DNA of 64,000 nucleotides from an uncultured Clostridia bacterium (GCA_934169745.1 CAKPOE010000001.1:278003-342002), one strand, 5' to 3'; shown: positions 8,183 to 17,128, counted from the stretch's first letter. Translations and numbers: made by a program. Notes: generated by a model from the letters alone, not told the origin.

Positions 8183-9394
8183 ATGGCTGAACTACAATTA
8201 AAAGTGGCAAAAAATACAGATGATGGTATATTTGGTAAAGCACTTTCAAACTTGAATAGAGTATTATATTCATCTGGTGGTGGTTTCTATAATATTATCA
8301 TAAACGCAAAAAGAAACAGTGTAATTAAATCTTTTTCAAGCTACAAAAACATTTCTTCTATTGCTGATGAAAATAAGAGAAATCAAGTAACAAACAAATA
8401 TGAAAAGACATATGAAAATTACATAAATGCTTTGGAAAAATACTTGCTTGAGATTGTTTATAATAGGGTTCAAAAGAAAGTTGCCTCTTTATCGGAAAAT
8501 AAGTTGTTATCAGTATATTATGAGATAAATGCTCTTAAAGGAAATGAATACGTAGAGTATAAAAATAGAAGACAGATATTACTTTTGGATATGGATTGGG
8601 CCACTGTTCTTTCAGGTAAAAATGAGGCTTTTACAAAAAAGTATAAAGAGTTTTATATTTATAATATGGAACAATTGTATAAGGCAAACATGAGACATTA
8701 CGCGGTTCTATTAACAGGTGCAAAAGTTGGTGAAAGTGATGACAAATATAACAAAATATATGCATTGATAGAGGACTACATAAAGAATGTGCTTCCTTAT
8801 GTTGATGACATTGCTGATAAAGATAAAATAATAGAAGCATACAAAAATTTGGTTGCATCAATTGATGTTTATTCGAAAAAGAAAAGTGATGAAATTAAAA
8901 GAAATAAAGTTCTTCTGGAAATAAGCAGAGAATTATTTGCATATAGTTTGCCAATGATAGCTGCTGAACAATGTTTTATGGATTTGATTGAAAAAGCTAG
9001 AATAGCAATTGAGAATTCTTTTATTGATGCAGAGCAATTTGAGGTTTATCAATTGTTGCTAGATTTGTTAGAAAGTTATCATGAAAATATTCTGGATAAA
9101 AAAGTTTATTGGGATACTCAGACAGAGAGGGAAGAATTCCAAAAACTTAGAGATGAATTTGCTGAGTGTAAGAAACTTGAAAGAATTGATTTTGAAGAAT
9201 ATAAAAGAAGAAGAGAAATAATTTTTATATGTTCTGAATTGAAGAAAATGAAAACGACAAAGAAAAAATATGAAAAATTAAAAACATATTACGTGGATAG
9301 AATGAAACAGCTTCATGGTCTTCGCGAGTTAAAGAATCATACTAAAAAGTGGACAGGCAGATGGAAGACAAGAAGAAGAACAGTAGGGGATTAA
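8183..9394 (+). CDS. Unknown helical protein in the position usually held by phoH
   Basis: A 403-residue protein I do not recognise. No signal peptide, membrane segment, P-loop or metal motif is visible. It is Lys/Glu/Tyr-rich and almost certainly all-helical, with long charged heptad-like stretches around residues 75-110 and 325-385, and a basic tail (HTKKWTGRWKTRRRT). The start is the ATG behind GGGAGGATAG; an earlier in-frame ATG overlaps yqfD. It begins four bases after yqfD and ends 23 bases before the ybeY start, where many Clostridia have phoH (a KH/P-loop ATPase). The basic C-terminus might touch RNA, but that is guesswork. Confidence 0.7.
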   Translation: MAELQLKVAKNTDDGIFGKALSNLNRVLYSSGGGFYNIIINAKRNSVIKSFSSYKNISSIADENKRNQVTNKYEKTYENYINALEKYLLEIVYNRVQKKVASLSENKLLSVYYEINALKGNEYVEYKNRRQILLLDMDWATVLSGKNEAFTKKYKEFYIYNMEQLYKANMRHYAVLLTGAKVGESDDKYNKIYALIEDYIKNVLPYVDDIADKDKIIEAYKNLVASIDVYSKKKSDEIKRNKVLLEISRELFAYSLPMIAAEQCFMDLIEKARIAIENSFIDAEQFEVYQLLLDLLESYHENILDKKVYWDTQTEREEFQKLRDEFAECKKLERIDFEEYKRRREIIFICSELKKMKTTKKKYEKLKTYYVDRMKQLHGLRELKNHTKKWTGRWKTRRRTVGD

Positions 9395-9417
9395 AACATA
9401 TAAAAGAGGAGTTAAGA

Positions 9418-9891
9418 ATGATAGAAGTAAATTATAACAATATAGAAGAACTACCAAATGAAGAAGCACTAATAAAAAAAGTGGTACAAGCAGTTTTGGA
9501 AAATGAAGGAGTAAAGCATGACTTAGATATATATATAACATTAACCAACAATGAAGAAATACACAAGATAAATAAAGAGTATAGAAATGTAGATAGACCT
9601 ACTGACGTTTTATCTTTTCCAATGTATGAAAGAGATGAAATTAAAAATTTAAAAGTTGATAAAAACTCTGATGAAGAGGAAATATTAGGAGATATAATAG
9701 TTTCAATAGAAAAAGTAAAGGAACAAGCAGAAGAGTATGGTCATTCGTTCGAGAGAGAATTATCATATTTGGTAACGCATGGGTGCTTACATTTGTTGGG
9801 CTATGACCACATGATAGATGAAGAGAAAGAAGTAATGCGCAAACACGAAGAAATGGTCTTGGAAAAGTTAGGTATTAGCAGGGGTTTATAA
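9418..9891 (+). CDS. ybeY: Endoribonuclease YbeY (16S rRNA maturation)
   Basis: A 157-residue protein with the zinc-binding signature HGCLHLLGYDH near residues 120-130 and the preceding RPTDVLSFPM motif. YbeY is a single-strand endoribonuclease needed for 3'-end maturation of 16S rRNA and ribosome quality control. The start is the ATG of MIEVNYNN behind AAGAGGAG; longer frames overlap the previous gene without an RBS. An extra acidic insert (KVDKNSDEEE) precedes the GDIIVS strand. Neighbours cdd, era and recO make the standard clostridial cluster. Confidence 0.95.
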   Translation: MIEVNYNNIEELPNEEALIKKVVQAVLENEGVKHDLDIYITLTNNEEIHKINKEYRNVDRPTDVLSFPMYERDEIKNLKVDKNSDEEEILGDIIVSIEKVKEQAEEYGHSFERELSYLVTHGCLHLLGYDHMIDEEKEVMRKHEEMVLEKLGISRGL

Positions 9892-9913
9892 GAATTATAA
9901 GGGGGATATAAAA

Positions 9914-10990
9914 ATGAAAAAGCAGGATATAATTATTATAGTATCAACATTTGTTGTTGTTTCTATGATATGTGCAGGAATTATATTAGGAGTATTACAT
10001 TTTAGAAATTCACAACCTGTTGAAAAGCCACCAAAACAGGAAGATGTACTTGGTGCAAATGATAACGAAGAAAATAAGGATGATGAAGAACAAAAAGAAC
10101 CAGAGGAAGAATACACTGGTCCGAAAATATTTACTGGAAATAGTAGACCGTTTGCAGTTATGATAGATAATGAAACTGCAGTTAAATCACACGCTGGTTT
10201 AAATGATGCATATATGTTATATGAATTTATTGTTGAGGGTGGAGAAACGAGAATAATGGCATTCTTTAAAGGTACTATGCCAGAAAAAATAGGACCAGTA
10301 AGAAGCGCTAGACATTATTTCTTGGATTATGCTATGGAACATGATGCTATATTTGTTCATTTTGGTTGGAGTCCAAAAGCAATGGAAGACATTAAAACTT
10401 TGAAGATAAATAACATCAATGGAATATATGATGATTTTTATTGGAGAGAAGCGCCTATAAAATCATATCATAATGCTTTTACAAGTATGGAAAAATTACA
10501 AAAATTTGCTGGCTATAAAAAATACAGAACAACTTCAGATGCAGAAAGTATAGTTGAATATAATCAAAAGGATACAGAACTAAATGGTGGGAATAAAGCA
10601 GAGAATGTTAAGATTAAATACTCTAACTTACATAGTACAAGCTATACATACGATGAAGAATCAAAAACGTATTTAAGAACGAAACGTGATTATGCTCATG
10701 TCGATAGATTTACAGGTGAGAGATTTTATGCTAAAAACATTATTGCTATATATGTAAGAGATGAACTTTTAAACGACCCAGAAAATAAGGGAAGAAGAGA
10801 GTTATATAATATTGGTTCGGGTAATGGTCACTATATTACAGACGGAAAATATATTGATATAAAGTGGAGTAAAACAACGAGAAGCGGAAAAACTATTTAT
10901 ACAGATTTAGAGGGAAATGAAATAAAACTAAACGATGGAATCACTTGGGTACAAATAGTACCTATTACAGGCAAAATTGATATAAACTAA
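9914..10990 (+). CDS. DUF3048 (YerB-like) membrane-anchored protein
   Basis: A 358-residue exported protein: one N-terminal hydrophobic helix (about residues 7-28), an acidic low-complexity linker (about 45-70, NEENKDDEEQKEPEEE), then the DUF3048 domain beginning RPFAVMIDNETAVKSHAG and including GPVRSARHYFLDYA and FVHFGWSPKA. Bacillus YerB belongs to this family; the function is unknown, though a role at the cell envelope is likely. No lipobox Cys is present, so it is probably anchored by its uncleaved helix. ATG behind AAGGGGG. It sits between ybeY and cdd and should be co-transcribed. Confidence 0.85.
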   Translation: MKKQDIIIIVSTFVVVSMICAGIILGVLHFRNSQPVEKPPKQEDVLGANDNEENKDDEEQKEPEEEYTGPKIFTGNSRPFAVMIDNETAVKSHAGLNDAYMLYEFIVEGGETRIMAFFKGTMPEKIGPVRSARHYFLDYAMEHDAIFVHFGWSPKAMEDIKTLKINNINGIYDDFYWREAPIKSYHNAFTSMEKLQKFAGYKKYRTTSDAESIVEYNQKDTELNGGNKAENVKIKYSNLHSTSYTYDEESKTYLRTKRDYAHVDRFTGERFYAKNIIAIYVRDELLNDPENKGRRELYNIGSGNGHYITDGKYIDIKWSKTTRSGKTIYTDLEGNEIKLNDGITWVQIVPITGKIDIN

Positions 10991-11002
10991 GAGGAGAAAA
11001 TT

Positions 11003-11398
11003 ATGAATAATAAGGAGTTAATTAATTTAGCAATAGAAGCACGTGAACATGCCCATGTGCCGTATTCACATTTTAAGGTTGGTGCAGCATTACTTACTAA
11101 AACAGGAAAAGTATATCAAGGTGCTAATATGGAATGTTCAAGTTATGGTATGACTGTGTGCGCTGAAAGAGTGGCTTTAGTGAAAGCTTTGTATGATGGC
11201 GAAAGAGAGTTTCAAAGAATAGCTGTTGTAGGTGGTATGAATAGTTTAGAACACACGTCGCCATGTGGTGCATGCAGACAATTCTTATCCGACTTTGGTA
11301 CGAACTTAGAAGTGATTATGGGATATGAAGAGAATGGAGAAATAAAAGAAAAATCATTTTTGTTAAAAAAATTATTACCAGAGACATTTAGCTTATAA
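11003..11398 (+). CDS. cdd: Cytidine deaminase
   Basis: A 131-residue cytoplasmic enzyme that hydrolyses cytidine and deoxycytidine to uridine and deoxyuridine in pyrimidine salvage. The zinc site is complete: CAE with Cys53 and proton-shuttling Glu55, and PCGAC with Cys88 and Cys91, as in tetrameric Cdd. The N-terminal VPYSHFKVGAAL is the family substrate loop. ATG behind AGAGGAG, 12 bases after the previous gene. Placement between ybeY and era is the common Bacillota order. Confidence 0.96.
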   Translation: MNNKELINLAIEAREHAHVPYSHFKVGAALLTKTGKVYQGANMECSSYGMTVCAERVALVKALYDGEREFQRIAVVGGMNSLEHTSPCGACRQFLSDFGTNLEVIMGYEENGEIKEKSFLLKKLLPETFSL

Positions 11399-11430
11399 AT
11401 TGACTAATGATAAATGAGAGGAGAATTTTT

Positions 11431-12315
11431 ATGAAATCAGGATTTGTAACAATAATAGGAAGACCAAATGTAGGAAAATCAACATTATTGAATCATTTAG
11501 CAGGACAAAAAATAGCGATAGTATCAAATAAACCACAAACTACAAGAACAGCAATAAAAGGAATAATAAATAGAGAAAATGCACAGATTATATTTACAGA
11601 TACACCTGGAATTCACAAACCAAAAAATAAATTGGGCGAAAAGATGTCTGAAACTATTGATGAGGCATCTCAAGGCGTAGACGTTGTTTTGTATTTGATT
11701 GAGGCAACAGACAAAGGAATTGGAACAGCAAATGAATTCATATTGAAAAAGGTAAAAGAACTAAATCAAAAAACTATTTTGGTAATAAACAAAGTCGATA
11801 AGATAGCAAAAGAACACATTTTAGAACTAATGAAAATGTATAGTGATAAATATGAGTTTGAGGCTATTATACCTATATCAGCAAAAGAAGATGACGGAAT
11901 TGAGATCTTACTAGATAAAATTATAGAATTGTTGCCTGAAGGACCAATGTATTACGACAAAGATGCTTTTACTGACCAAACAGAAAGACAAATTATTGAA
12001 GAAACAATTAGAGAAAAAGCTTTAAAGGTTTTAGATGATGAAATACCTCATGGAATTGCCGTTGAGGTGGAGAGTATGAAAGAACGTGGAAATAGAAATC
12101 TTTACGACATTGAAGCAACAATTTATTGTGAAAAGAAATCGCATAAAGGAATAATAATAGGAAAAGATGGAGCTGTATTAAAATTAATTGGAGAAAGAGC
12201 AAGAGAAGATATTGAAGAAATGCTAGGTGCGAAGGTTAATCTTCAACTTTGGGTAAAAGTAAAAGAAGGATGGAGAGATAGTGAAGCAAAATTAAAGCAA
12301 CTTGGAATTAAGTAA
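11431..12315 (+). CDS. era: GTPase Era
   Basis: A 294-residue GTPase that binds 16S rRNA and assists 30S assembly. G1 GRPNVGKST is at about residues 9-17, G3 DTPGIHKPKN follows, G4 is NKVDK near 122, and the C-terminal KH domain has the GKDGAVLKLIGERARED motif. The start is the ATG of MKSGFVTIIG behind GAGAGGAG; an upstream in-frame ATG overlaps that RBS. Part of the ybeY-cdd-era-yqzL-recO string. Confidence 0.97.
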   Translation: MKSGFVTIIGRPNVGKSTLLNHLAGQKIAIVSNKPQTTRTAIKGIINRENAQIIFTDTPGIHKPKNKLGEKMSETIDEASQGVDVVLYLIEATDKGIGTANEFILKKVKELNQKTILVINKVDKIAKEHILELMKMYSDKYEFEAIIPISAKEDDGIEILLDKIIELLPEGPMYYDKDAFTDQTERQIIEETIREKALKVLDDEIPHGIAVEVESMKERGNRNLYDIEATIYCEKKSHKGIIIGKDGAVLKLIGERAREDIEEMLGAKVNLQLWVKVKEGWRDSEAKLKQLGIK

Positions 12316-12327
12316 AGGAGGAAAGTT

Positions 12328-12477
12328 ATGACTTTGAAAAACATTGCTTGGAATCTTTTTGAGAATACTGGTAATGTGGAAGCATATCTAACAATGAAAG
12401 AATTAGAAAAACAAGAAAAAGAAAAAATAATGAAATTTGAATTTAGCGGTGAAATTGATGGGGTTAATAAAGACTAA
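12328..12477 (+). CDS. YqzL-like small protein
   Basis: A 49-residue protein behind a perfect AAAGGAGGAAAG site. The opening MTLKNIAWNLFENTGNVEAYL followed by a short charged helix (KELEKQEKEK) matches the YqzL family, typically a ~45-residue gene wedged between era and recO in Bacillota. The function is unknown. Its last 20 bases overlap the start of recO, implying translational coupling. Context and sequence agree. Confidence 0.85.
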   Translation: MTLKNIAWNLFENTGNVEAYLTMKELEKQEKEKIMKFEFSGEIDGVNKD

Positions 12478-13198
12478 AGGAATTGTAATAGCAATTGCAA
12501 ATTCTTCTGATAATGATAAAGTTTTAACAGTGCTTACAGAAGATTTGGGAAGAATAAGTGTGTTTTGTAAGGGCGCTAAAAAAAATAAAAGCGCCCTTTT
12601 AAGTGTGGCAGAATATTTGGCATATAGCGAAATGCTCTTATATAAAAGTCCAAATGATAATTATTCGCTTAATTCTGCAGAATCAATAGAGCTATTCTAT
12701 AATTTAAGAATGGATATTGAAAAACTGAATTATGCTACTGTTATGGCTAAAATGATTTATGATAGTACAGATGAAAATCAATTTACATCGGAAATACTAA
12801 AATTATTTTTAAATTCATTATATGTACTATCAAATACGGATAAGAATATGGATTTAATATTATCAATATTTGAGATAAGGCTACTAGCCTTATTAGGTTT
12901 CACACCGAGAGTGAACTCTTGTGTAAATTGTGGCGAGGTCATGAAAGAACAAATGGAAGAGTTTTACTTTAGTATAAAAGATGATGGCGTAAAATGCGAG
13001 GCGTGTGCTAGGCAAGATAGAGGTGCTATAAAACTTACTAAAACATCATTTATGGCTCTTATATACATATTAACGGCTGAATCAAAAAAATTGTTTTCAT
13101 TTGAAGTGCCACAAGAGTCAATTGATGAATTGAAACTTTTAGCACAAGTATATGTAACGGAAAAGTTGGAGAGGGAATATAGAGTAATAAAATATTGA
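12458..13198 (+). CDS. recO: DNA repair protein RecO
   Basis: A 246-residue recombination mediator that, with RecR, loads RecA onto SSB-coated DNA. The N-terminal OB fold starts LIKTKGIVIAIAN, and a zinc knuckle CVNC...CEAC lies near residues 150-183. I take the ATG at 12458 inside the end of yqzL; an in-frame ATG seven codons earlier has no RBS. Its stop overlaps the -35 box of the glyQS promoter. Normal family length. Confidence 0.93.
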   Translation: MGLIKTKGIVIAIANSSDNDKVLTVLTEDLGRISVFCKGAKKNKSALLSVAEYLAYSEMLLYKSPNDNYSLNSAESIELFYNLRMDIEKLNYATVMAKMIYDSTDENQFTSEILKLFLNSLYVLSNTDKNMDLILSIFEIRLLALLGFTPRVNSCVNCGEVMKEQMEEFYFSIKDDGVKCEACARQDRGAIKLTKTSFMALIYILTAESKKLFSFEVPQESIDELKLLAQVYVTEKLEREYRVIKY

Positions 13199-13223
13199 CA
13201 TTACATGACATAAGTCATATAAT
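13195..13223 (+). promoter_or_regulatory. Consensus vegetative promoter for glyQS
   Basis: TTGACA (13195-13200), 17-base spacer, TATAAT (13218-13223): both boxes perfect. The -35 overlaps the recO stop region. Transcription should start near 13230, about 45 bases before the glyQS ATG, leaving no room for a T-box leader. Confidence 0.85.
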
Positions 13224-13275
13224 CAGTTCAAAATTCGTATATTGCAAAATTTTAACTTCAAAAGGAGGAGTTTTT

Positions 13276-14664
13276 ATGGTAGAAAAATCTATGGATAAGA
13301 TTGTTAGTTTATGCAAGAGTAGAGGCTTTGTATATGCTGGTTCTGAAATATATGGTGGATTAGCAAACTCTTGGGATTATGGTCCATTAGGTTCAGAGCT
13401 TAAGAAGAATATTAAAGATGCATGGTGGCAGAAGTTTATAAGAGAGTCAAAGTATAATGTTGGTATTGATGCAGCAATTATTATGAATCCACAAGTTTGG
13501 GTTACAACAGGACATGTAGGTGGCTTTAGTGATCCACTTATAGATTGTAAAGCTTGTAAGACAAGACATAGAGCAGATAAACTAATAGAAGAATGGGCTT
13601 TCAAGAATGGAAAAGAAATTTCAGGATTAGATGGTTGGTCTAATGAAGAACTTGTAAAATTTATAAGTGATAATCATATTCCGTGCCCTGATTGTGGTAA
13701 ATCTGATTTTACTGATATAAGAAAATTTAATTTGATGTTTAAGACTTTTATGGGTGTTACAGAGGATGCAAAATCAGAGGTGTATTTAAGACCAGAAACA
13801 GCACAGGGTATGTTTGTTAACTTCAAAAACGTTTTAAGAACGACTAGAAGAAAAATGCCTATGGGTATTGGACAAATGGGACGTTCTTTTAGAAATGAAA
13901 TTACACCAGGTAATTTCATATTTAGAACAAGAGAATTTGAACAAATGGAACTTGAATTCTTCTGTAAACCAGGAACAGATTTAGAGTGGTATGAATATTG
14001 GAAAGAACATTGTAAAAAATTCTTAATTTCACTTGGTGCAAAAGAGGAAAATTTAAGATTGAGAGAACACTCGAAAGAAGAACTTTCTTTCTATAGTAAA
14101 GGTACAACTGATATTGAGTACTTATTCCCATTTGGTTGGGGTGAATTATGGGGCATTGCTGATAGAACAGACTATGACTTGTCAAGACATATGGAGGCTT
14201 CAAAAGAAGACCTAACATACTTAGACGCAGAGACAAACGAGAAATATGTTCCATATTGCGTAGAACCAGCGGTTGGTGTTGATAGATTATTTTTAATGTT
14301 TTTATGTGATGCTTATGATGAGGAAGAAATTGCAGAGGGAGATGTTAGAACGGTACTTCATTTAAGCCCTGTTCTTGCACCTTATAAAGCAGCAGTGTTA
14401 CCTCTTTCTAAAAAGTTGAGTGATAAAGCAACAGAGGTATATGAAGAATTGTCAAAGAAATTCAATATTGATTATGATGAAGCTGGAAGTATTGGTAAGA
14501 GATATAGAAGAGAAGACGAAATCGGAACACCTTATTGCATAACTGTAGACTTTGATACGTTAGAAGATAACACTGTAACAATAAGAGATAGAGATACAAT
14601 GGAACAGATTAGACTTCCAATAAGCGAGTTAGAAAAGTACATAGAAGAAAAAATTAAATTTTAA
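13276..14664 (+). CDS. glyQS: Glycyl-tRNA synthetase, homodimeric class II type
   Basis: A 462-residue single-chain glycyl-tRNA synthetase of the alpha2 type, not the alpha/beta GlyQ+GlyS pair. Class II motif 2 is RNEITPGNFIFRTREFEQMELEFF split around residues 209-232, motif 3 is PAVGVDRLFLMFL, and the anticodon-binding domain fills the last ~100 residues (LAPYKAAVLPLS). A Cys4 cluster (CKACKTRH ... CPDCGK) lies in the insertion domain. The start is the ATG of MVEKSMDK behind AAAGGAGGAG; a longer frame begins inside recO. It has its own consensus promoter. Confidence 0.96.
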   Translation: MVEKSMDKIVSLCKSRGFVYAGSEIYGGLANSWDYGPLGSELKKNIKDAWWQKFIRESKYNVGIDAAIIMNPQVWVTTGHVGGFSDPLIDCKACKTRHRADKLIEEWAFKNGKEISGLDGWSNEELVKFISDNHIPCPDCGKSDFTDIRKFNLMFKTFMGVTEDAKSEVYLRPETAQGMFVNFKNVLRTTRRKMPMGIGQMGRSFRNEITPGNFIFRTREFEQMELEFFCKPGTDLEWYEYWKEHCKKFLISLGAKEENLRLREHSKEELSFYSKGTTDIEYLFPFGWGELWGIADRTDYDLSRHMEASKEDLTYLDAETNEKYVPYCVEPAVGVDRLFLMFLCDAYDEEEIAEGDVRTVLHLSPVLAPYKAAVLPLSKKLSDKATEVYEELSKKFNIDYDEAGSIGKRYRREDEIGTPYCITVDFDTLEDNTVTIRDRDTMEQIRLPISELEKYIEEKIKF

Positions 14665-14723
14665 TGCTTGCTGAGTTTTAGACCTATGTATGTAAGCAAA
14701 AAGTTACAAGTCGGAGGTGTTAA

Positions 14724-15731
14724 ATGCCAAGCATTAGTTATTTGTTTAAACGATTAATGAATATGAATTATAAAAATTTTTTCGATAGAGTTAATGCAGT
14801 AAGTAAGAAAGCTAATAAAACTAAATTTTGTACTTTTTGTGACATGGTTTGGTGTGGCATGCGCTATGGCGCTGGCTATGTTGATTATGATGTGATCGGT
14901 TTTTATAAATTAACTACGGCTCAACGCAAGACTATGCTTACTAGAGGTATAAATAATAAATTTGTAAAAAGATTGAACGAAAAAGAATACTGGCACATAT
15001 TTGATAACAAAAATGAATTCAATCAAACATTTTCAAAATTCATCAGTCGAGATTGGATTTATCCAATAAGCGAGAGGAAGGCAGAAACATTGGAGTTTTT
15101 TAAAAAACACAATGTAATATTTGCCAAGCCCAATAATGGACAATGTGGGAAAGGTATTGAGAAAATAAATGTTTCTGAATGGAAAGTGGAAGAACTATAC
15201 AATCATTTAATTGATAACAAATTAGAATTGTTAGAAGAGCCAATAAAGCAACATGAAGATATGAATAAGCTTAATCCTAGTAGTGTAAATACTACAAGGA
15301 TGGTTACAGTAATGAATGAAAACGGAGATGTAACAATACTTGCAACATTTTCAAGAATAGGAAATGGAAAGATTGTTGATAATTTTAACAGTGGCGGAAT
15401 GACGGCGAAAGTTGATAGAGATACGGGTGTTATTGTAGAAGAAGCCGTTAACAAGTTGGGAGAGGTGTATGAGAAACACCCAATTAGCCAAACCACAATA
15501 AAAGGTTTTCAAATTCCATGTTGGAAAGAAGCAAGAGCGATGGTAATTGAAGCTGCAAAGCTAAGTCCACATGTCAGATATGTTGGATGGGACGTGGCAA
15601 TAACAGTTGATGGACCAACACTTGTTGAAGGAAATCAATTTCCAGGTCACGATATTTATCAGGTGGCTGAAAAAATGGAAGAAGGACAACTTGGAGTGCT
15701 TCCGGAATTTGAAAAAGCTATAAGAAAGTAA
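14724..15731 (+). CDS. Sugar-transfer-associated-like ATP-grasp protein
   Basis: A 335-residue protein of the ATP-grasp fold. The nucleotide-binding segment FAKPNNGQCGKGI is near residues 133-145, and the metal-binding core YVGWDVAITVDGPTLVEGNQFPGHD lies around 289-313 in two stretches. It resembles the sugar-transfer associated ATP-grasp family often found near polysaccharide genes, which would ligate a carboxylate to an amine or similar acceptor; the substrate is unknown. ATG behind CGGAGGTG. No signal peptide. No polysaccharide cluster surrounds it; it stands alone between glyQS and a convergent secreted-peptidase gene. Confidence 0.75.
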   Translation: MPSISYLFKRLMNMNYKNFFDRVNAVSKKANKTKFCTFCDMVWCGMRYGAGYVDYDVIGFYKLTTAQRKTMLTRGINNKFVKRLNEKEYWHIFDNKNEFNQTFSKFISRDWIYPISERKAETLEFFKKHNVIFAKPNNGQCGKGIEKINVSEWKVEELYNHLIDNKLELLEEPIKQHEDMNKLNPSSVNTTRMVTVMNENGDVTILATFSRIGNGKIVDNFNSGGMTAKVDRDTGVIVEEAVNKLGEVYEKHPISQTTIKGFQIPCWKEARAMVIEAAKLSPHVRYVGWDVAITVDGPTLVEGNQFPGHDIYQVAEKMEEGQLGVLPEFEKAIRK

Positions 15732-15742
15732 AAAAGAATAAA

Positions 15743-15778
15743 CGCATATGGGTCGCCCAAAATGGCGACCCATACGCG
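15743..15778. terminator. Bidirectional terminator between convergent genes
   Basis: TATGGGTCGCC (15747-15757) pairs perfectly with GGCGACCCATA (15764-15774), with CGC/GCG partial flanks. On the minus strand it is followed by a T-rich run. Confidence 0.85.
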
Positions 15779-15785
15779 TAAAACA

Positions 15786-16652
15786 TTATTTTATAATTTC
15801 TTCAATATATGCTGTTCTGTTAGCATATTTCTTAGAAAAGTTCTTTGTGTTCATTAAATAGAATGCAATCGCATCAGCAAAATCTTCACTATAATCTTCT
15901 TTTTGAATTATATATTTTTTCGTATAGTTGCTTACAAATTTTTTATCTGCTTTAACAGCCTTTGCATATTCTGTATATTGGAAGTCTATTTTCTTTTGTT
16001 GCATTAATGAATCGGCCCATGTATGAGCAACTTCGTGGATTACAATATTTTGAATTGTTTTAGCAGAATACTTTGATAAGTTATATAGAGTAACTTTGTT
16101 ACATTTTGTTACGCCAGCAACTTTTCCTGTATTCTTATAAGGTACTAATACAATTTCTTCTACATTACTTCTTACATTAGAAGGGATACTTTTCAAATAT
16201 TTTTCAACAAGACTCATTACTTTTGCGTCTTTGTTTGTGTAAATAACTTTAATATTCTCAATCGTTTTAACAAAAGTTTTAATATTTTTCATCCCACTGA
16301 AATCATAGCCATTAACAAAACCTTTTTCATCAGATAAGAAATAAGTAAAAGTTACTTGTTCATTTTTGTCATTGTAAAAAGTAAATGTTGTTTTTCCAGC
16401 TAAACCAGCAATATTAACTTCAAATGAATCATTAACAATTTCAAGTTTTGAATCGTTATAATAAATTTCATTTTCATTTTCATATAATTCAAATTTAATT
16501 GTTTGTTGTACACTCGTATCAATAATTGAATTATTTGCTTCTACTGGCAAAACGTTATAAAAGAAAGGAACATTTTCACCAGCAAAAGAAATCGAAGAAT
16601 GTAATACAAACATTAATCCAATTGTTAAAGCTTTATTGATAGTTCCTTTCAT
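15786..16652 (-). CDS. Secreted putative zinc metallopeptidase (gluzincin-like)
   Basis: A 288-residue secreted protein. The signal peptide MKGTINKALTIGLMFVLHSSISFA is split here as MKGTINKALT + IGLMFVLHSSISFA, with cleavage expected after SFA. The middle has beta-rich, Ig-like sequence. The C-terminal domain carries HEVAHTWAD (zinc ligands and catalytic Glu) and, about 48 residues later, EDYSEDFADAIAFYL, where an acidic residue can be the third ligand. This layout recalls the lethal-factor-like (ATLF) peptidase domain. Substrate unknown. The start is ATG at 16652 behind AAAGGGGTG; a GTG three codons earlier overlaps that site. A good promoter lies upstream. Confidence 0.7.
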   Translation of the reverse strand: MKGTINKALTIGLMFVLHSSISFAGENVPFFYNVLPVEANNSIIDTSVQQTIKFELYENENEIYYNDSKLEIVNDSFEVNIAGLAGKTTFTFYNDKNEQVTFTYFLSDEKGFVNGYDFSGMKNIKTFVKTIENIKVIYTNKDAKVMSLVEKYLKSIPSNVRSNVEEIVLVPYKNTGKVAGVTKCNKVTLYNLSKYSAKTIQNIVIHEVAHTWADSLMQQKKIDFQYTEYAKAVKADKKFVSNYTKKYIIQKEDYSEDFADAIAFYLMNTKNFSKKYANRTAYIEEIIK

Positions 16653-16719
16653 ATTAATCACCCCTTTTTGATACTAAAAATTTAAAAATATTTCTAGTAC
16701 TTTTCTTTTGTATAGCTAT

Positions 16720-16748
16720 ATTATACCATTTATAGACAAAAAAGTAAA
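16720..16748 (-). promoter_or_regulatory. Promoter of the secreted peptidase gene
   Basis: On the minus strand TTTACT (16748-16743), 17-base spacer, perfect TATAAT (16725-16720), about 60 bases before the ATG. Confidence 0.7.
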
Positions 16749-17045
16749 TATTATATCACATTAAGCACTAGATATCAATATAAAAATCGAAAAAGATGAA
16801 AAAACGTGAAACTACGGAAACACAAGGTTTCGGACTTTCGTATTAATTGAAAATTTTTTTAAAAAATTTTTTAGAGGAGCAAAGTATACATAATTTGAAA
16901 ACGCAAAAATACTACGGAATGGACAGATGCGGACGATACAAAGAGTTTGAAGAATTCAGAAAAGCTATAAAAAAGTTTTGATGTTTACATAAAACTGAAA
17001 AAGCCTCAAGACTGCAATTTCCCTAGAAAAAATTGTGATTAACAG
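16749..17045. other. Intergenic stretch with a hairpin and a short coding-like remnant
   Basis: No clear gene. A hairpin candidate is TACGGAAAC (16814-16822) with GTTTC...CGTA (16828-16843), bulged. At 16895-16981 (+) a TTG-initiated frame encodes 28 residues (LKTQKYYGMDRCGRYKEF + EEFRKAIKKF) with helix-like composition; a GAGGAG lies 15 bases ahead, too far for an ideal RBS. It may be the tail of a lost gene or a very small protein. The rest is A/T-rich and featureless to me. Confidence 0.35.
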
Positions 17046-17074
17046 TTGAAAAAAATGGAAAAAAGTGATAATAT
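17046..17074 (+). promoter_or_regulatory. Probable promoter of the SLH protein genes
   Basis: TTGAAA (17046-17051), 17-base spacer, TAATAT (17069-17074), about 55 bases ahead of the first SLH gene. Confidence 0.55.
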
Positions 17075-17128
17075 GATTAACGCTCAAATGTATAATTTGG
17101 TGCTGAAAAAAGAAAGGAGGACACTTTT

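Noticed and set aside
13199..13275. T-box leader for glyQS
   Set aside because: Only about 45 bases lie between the predicted transcription start and the ATG, too short for a T-box.
14665..14700. Terminator after glyQS (TGCTTGC with GTAAGCA)
   Set aside because: Seven pairs with a wide loop and no T-run; too weak to call.
16790..17045. Possible cyclic-di-GMP riboswitch (stretches such as AAAGCCTCAAG)
   Set aside because: The paired helices and the tetraloop-receptor pattern of class I or II aptamers could not be drawn.
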